Below are positions 5,665-5,732 of a DNA stretch of 5,732 nucleotides, one piece after another. The notes under the pieces were generated by a model. It had not been told where the DNA came from. It searched no databases and was given only the letters and a program-made list of their open reading frames with translations. The DNA comes from Planctomycetaceae bacterium (GTDB taxonomy: Bacteria > Planctomycetota > Planctomycetia > Pirellulales > Thermoguttaceae). Both the position numbers and the translations under genes were made by a program. Position 1 is the first letter of the stretch; each line of letters starts with the position of its first letter. The DNA lies in contig JAISBG010000576.1 of NCBI GenBank assembly GCA_031266315.1, positions 1 to 5,732 of the forward strand, in the 5' to 3' direction.

Positions 5665-5732
5665 AAGGTAGGCAACTATAAGGTAGGTTCCCCCTAAGGT
5701 AGGCAACCTTTCGCTGAAAGGTTGCGTCGGCG
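5665..5732 (+). repeat. family A palindromic repeat element, second copy, cut by the right edge
   Basis: Three AAGGTAGG units begin at 5665, 5680 and 5696, spaced 15 and 16 bp. The third runs into a perfect hairpin: GCAACCTTTC (5703-5712), loop GCT, GAAAGGTTGC (5716-5725). GTCGGCG (5726-5732) is the first arm of the second hairpin seen at 1028-1045. The 36 bp at 5697-5732 match the inverse of 1039-1074 except at three positions, two of which form one stem pair (A-T here, G-C there). It lies directly after the FIST stop, in the same gene-relative orientation as the copy after the kinase, and could stabilise the 3' end of the transcript. No T-run is visible. Confidence 0.75.

Overview
The window holds one partial and two complete protein genes separated by unusually repeat-rich intergenic DNA. 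On the minus strand are the N-terminal 255 codons of a UDPGP-family nucleotidyltransferase (765 down to the left edge, C-terminus outside the window) and a membrane-bound hybrid histidine kinase of 671 residues (3238 to 1223). On the plus strand, divergent from the kinase, is a 385-residue FIST-domain protein (4488 to 5645). The base composition is moderately AT-rich. The UAP-like nucleotidyltransferase together with abundant short palindromic repeats fits an uncultured gut- or sediment-type bacterium of the Planctomycetota/Verrucomicrobiota/Lentisphaerota sphere. That assignment is a low-confidence inference, because no rRNA or marker gene is present.

Layout: 1-765 is the partial nucleotidyltransferase; 766-822 is its leader and 823-857 its sigma70-type promoter. 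Positions 874-1105 hold a small GTA-loop hairpin and a repeat element bounded by inverted ends (family A). Positions 1223-3238 are the kinase. Positions 3239-4487 are a 1.25-kb stretch without a convincing gene. It contains an 11-bp tandem repeat just upstream of the kinase, AT-rich DNA with a dispersed 15-bp repeat, a run of 13 C, a 292-bp long inverted repeat built from nested hairpins (family B), an ACCACAGAGGACACAGAG-type dispersed repeat, and the FIST promoter. Positions 4488-5645 are the FIST gene. Positions 5665-5732 are a second copy of family A, cut by the window edge.

Working together: FIST proteins are cytoplasmic ligand-sensor proteins that often accompany histidine kinases or cyclic-di-GMP enzymes, and some (the NosP group) bind haem and modulate a partner hybrid kinase. 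The kinase here has almost no periplasmic domain (about 33 residues), so its input probably comes from its PAS domain, its membrane segments or a partner protein. The neighbouring FIST protein is the obvious candidate. It has a receiver domain but no HPt domain, so the relay must continue elsewhere.

The most unusual content is the repeats. Two copies of family A, each downstream of a signalling gene and in the same orientation relative to it, differ at paired stem positions, so the hairpin is preserved. Family B shows the same behaviour. Several hairpins share a GTA (TAC on the other strand) triloop while their arms differ. This points to selection for structure, as in REP/REPIN-like elements or structured 3' RNA.
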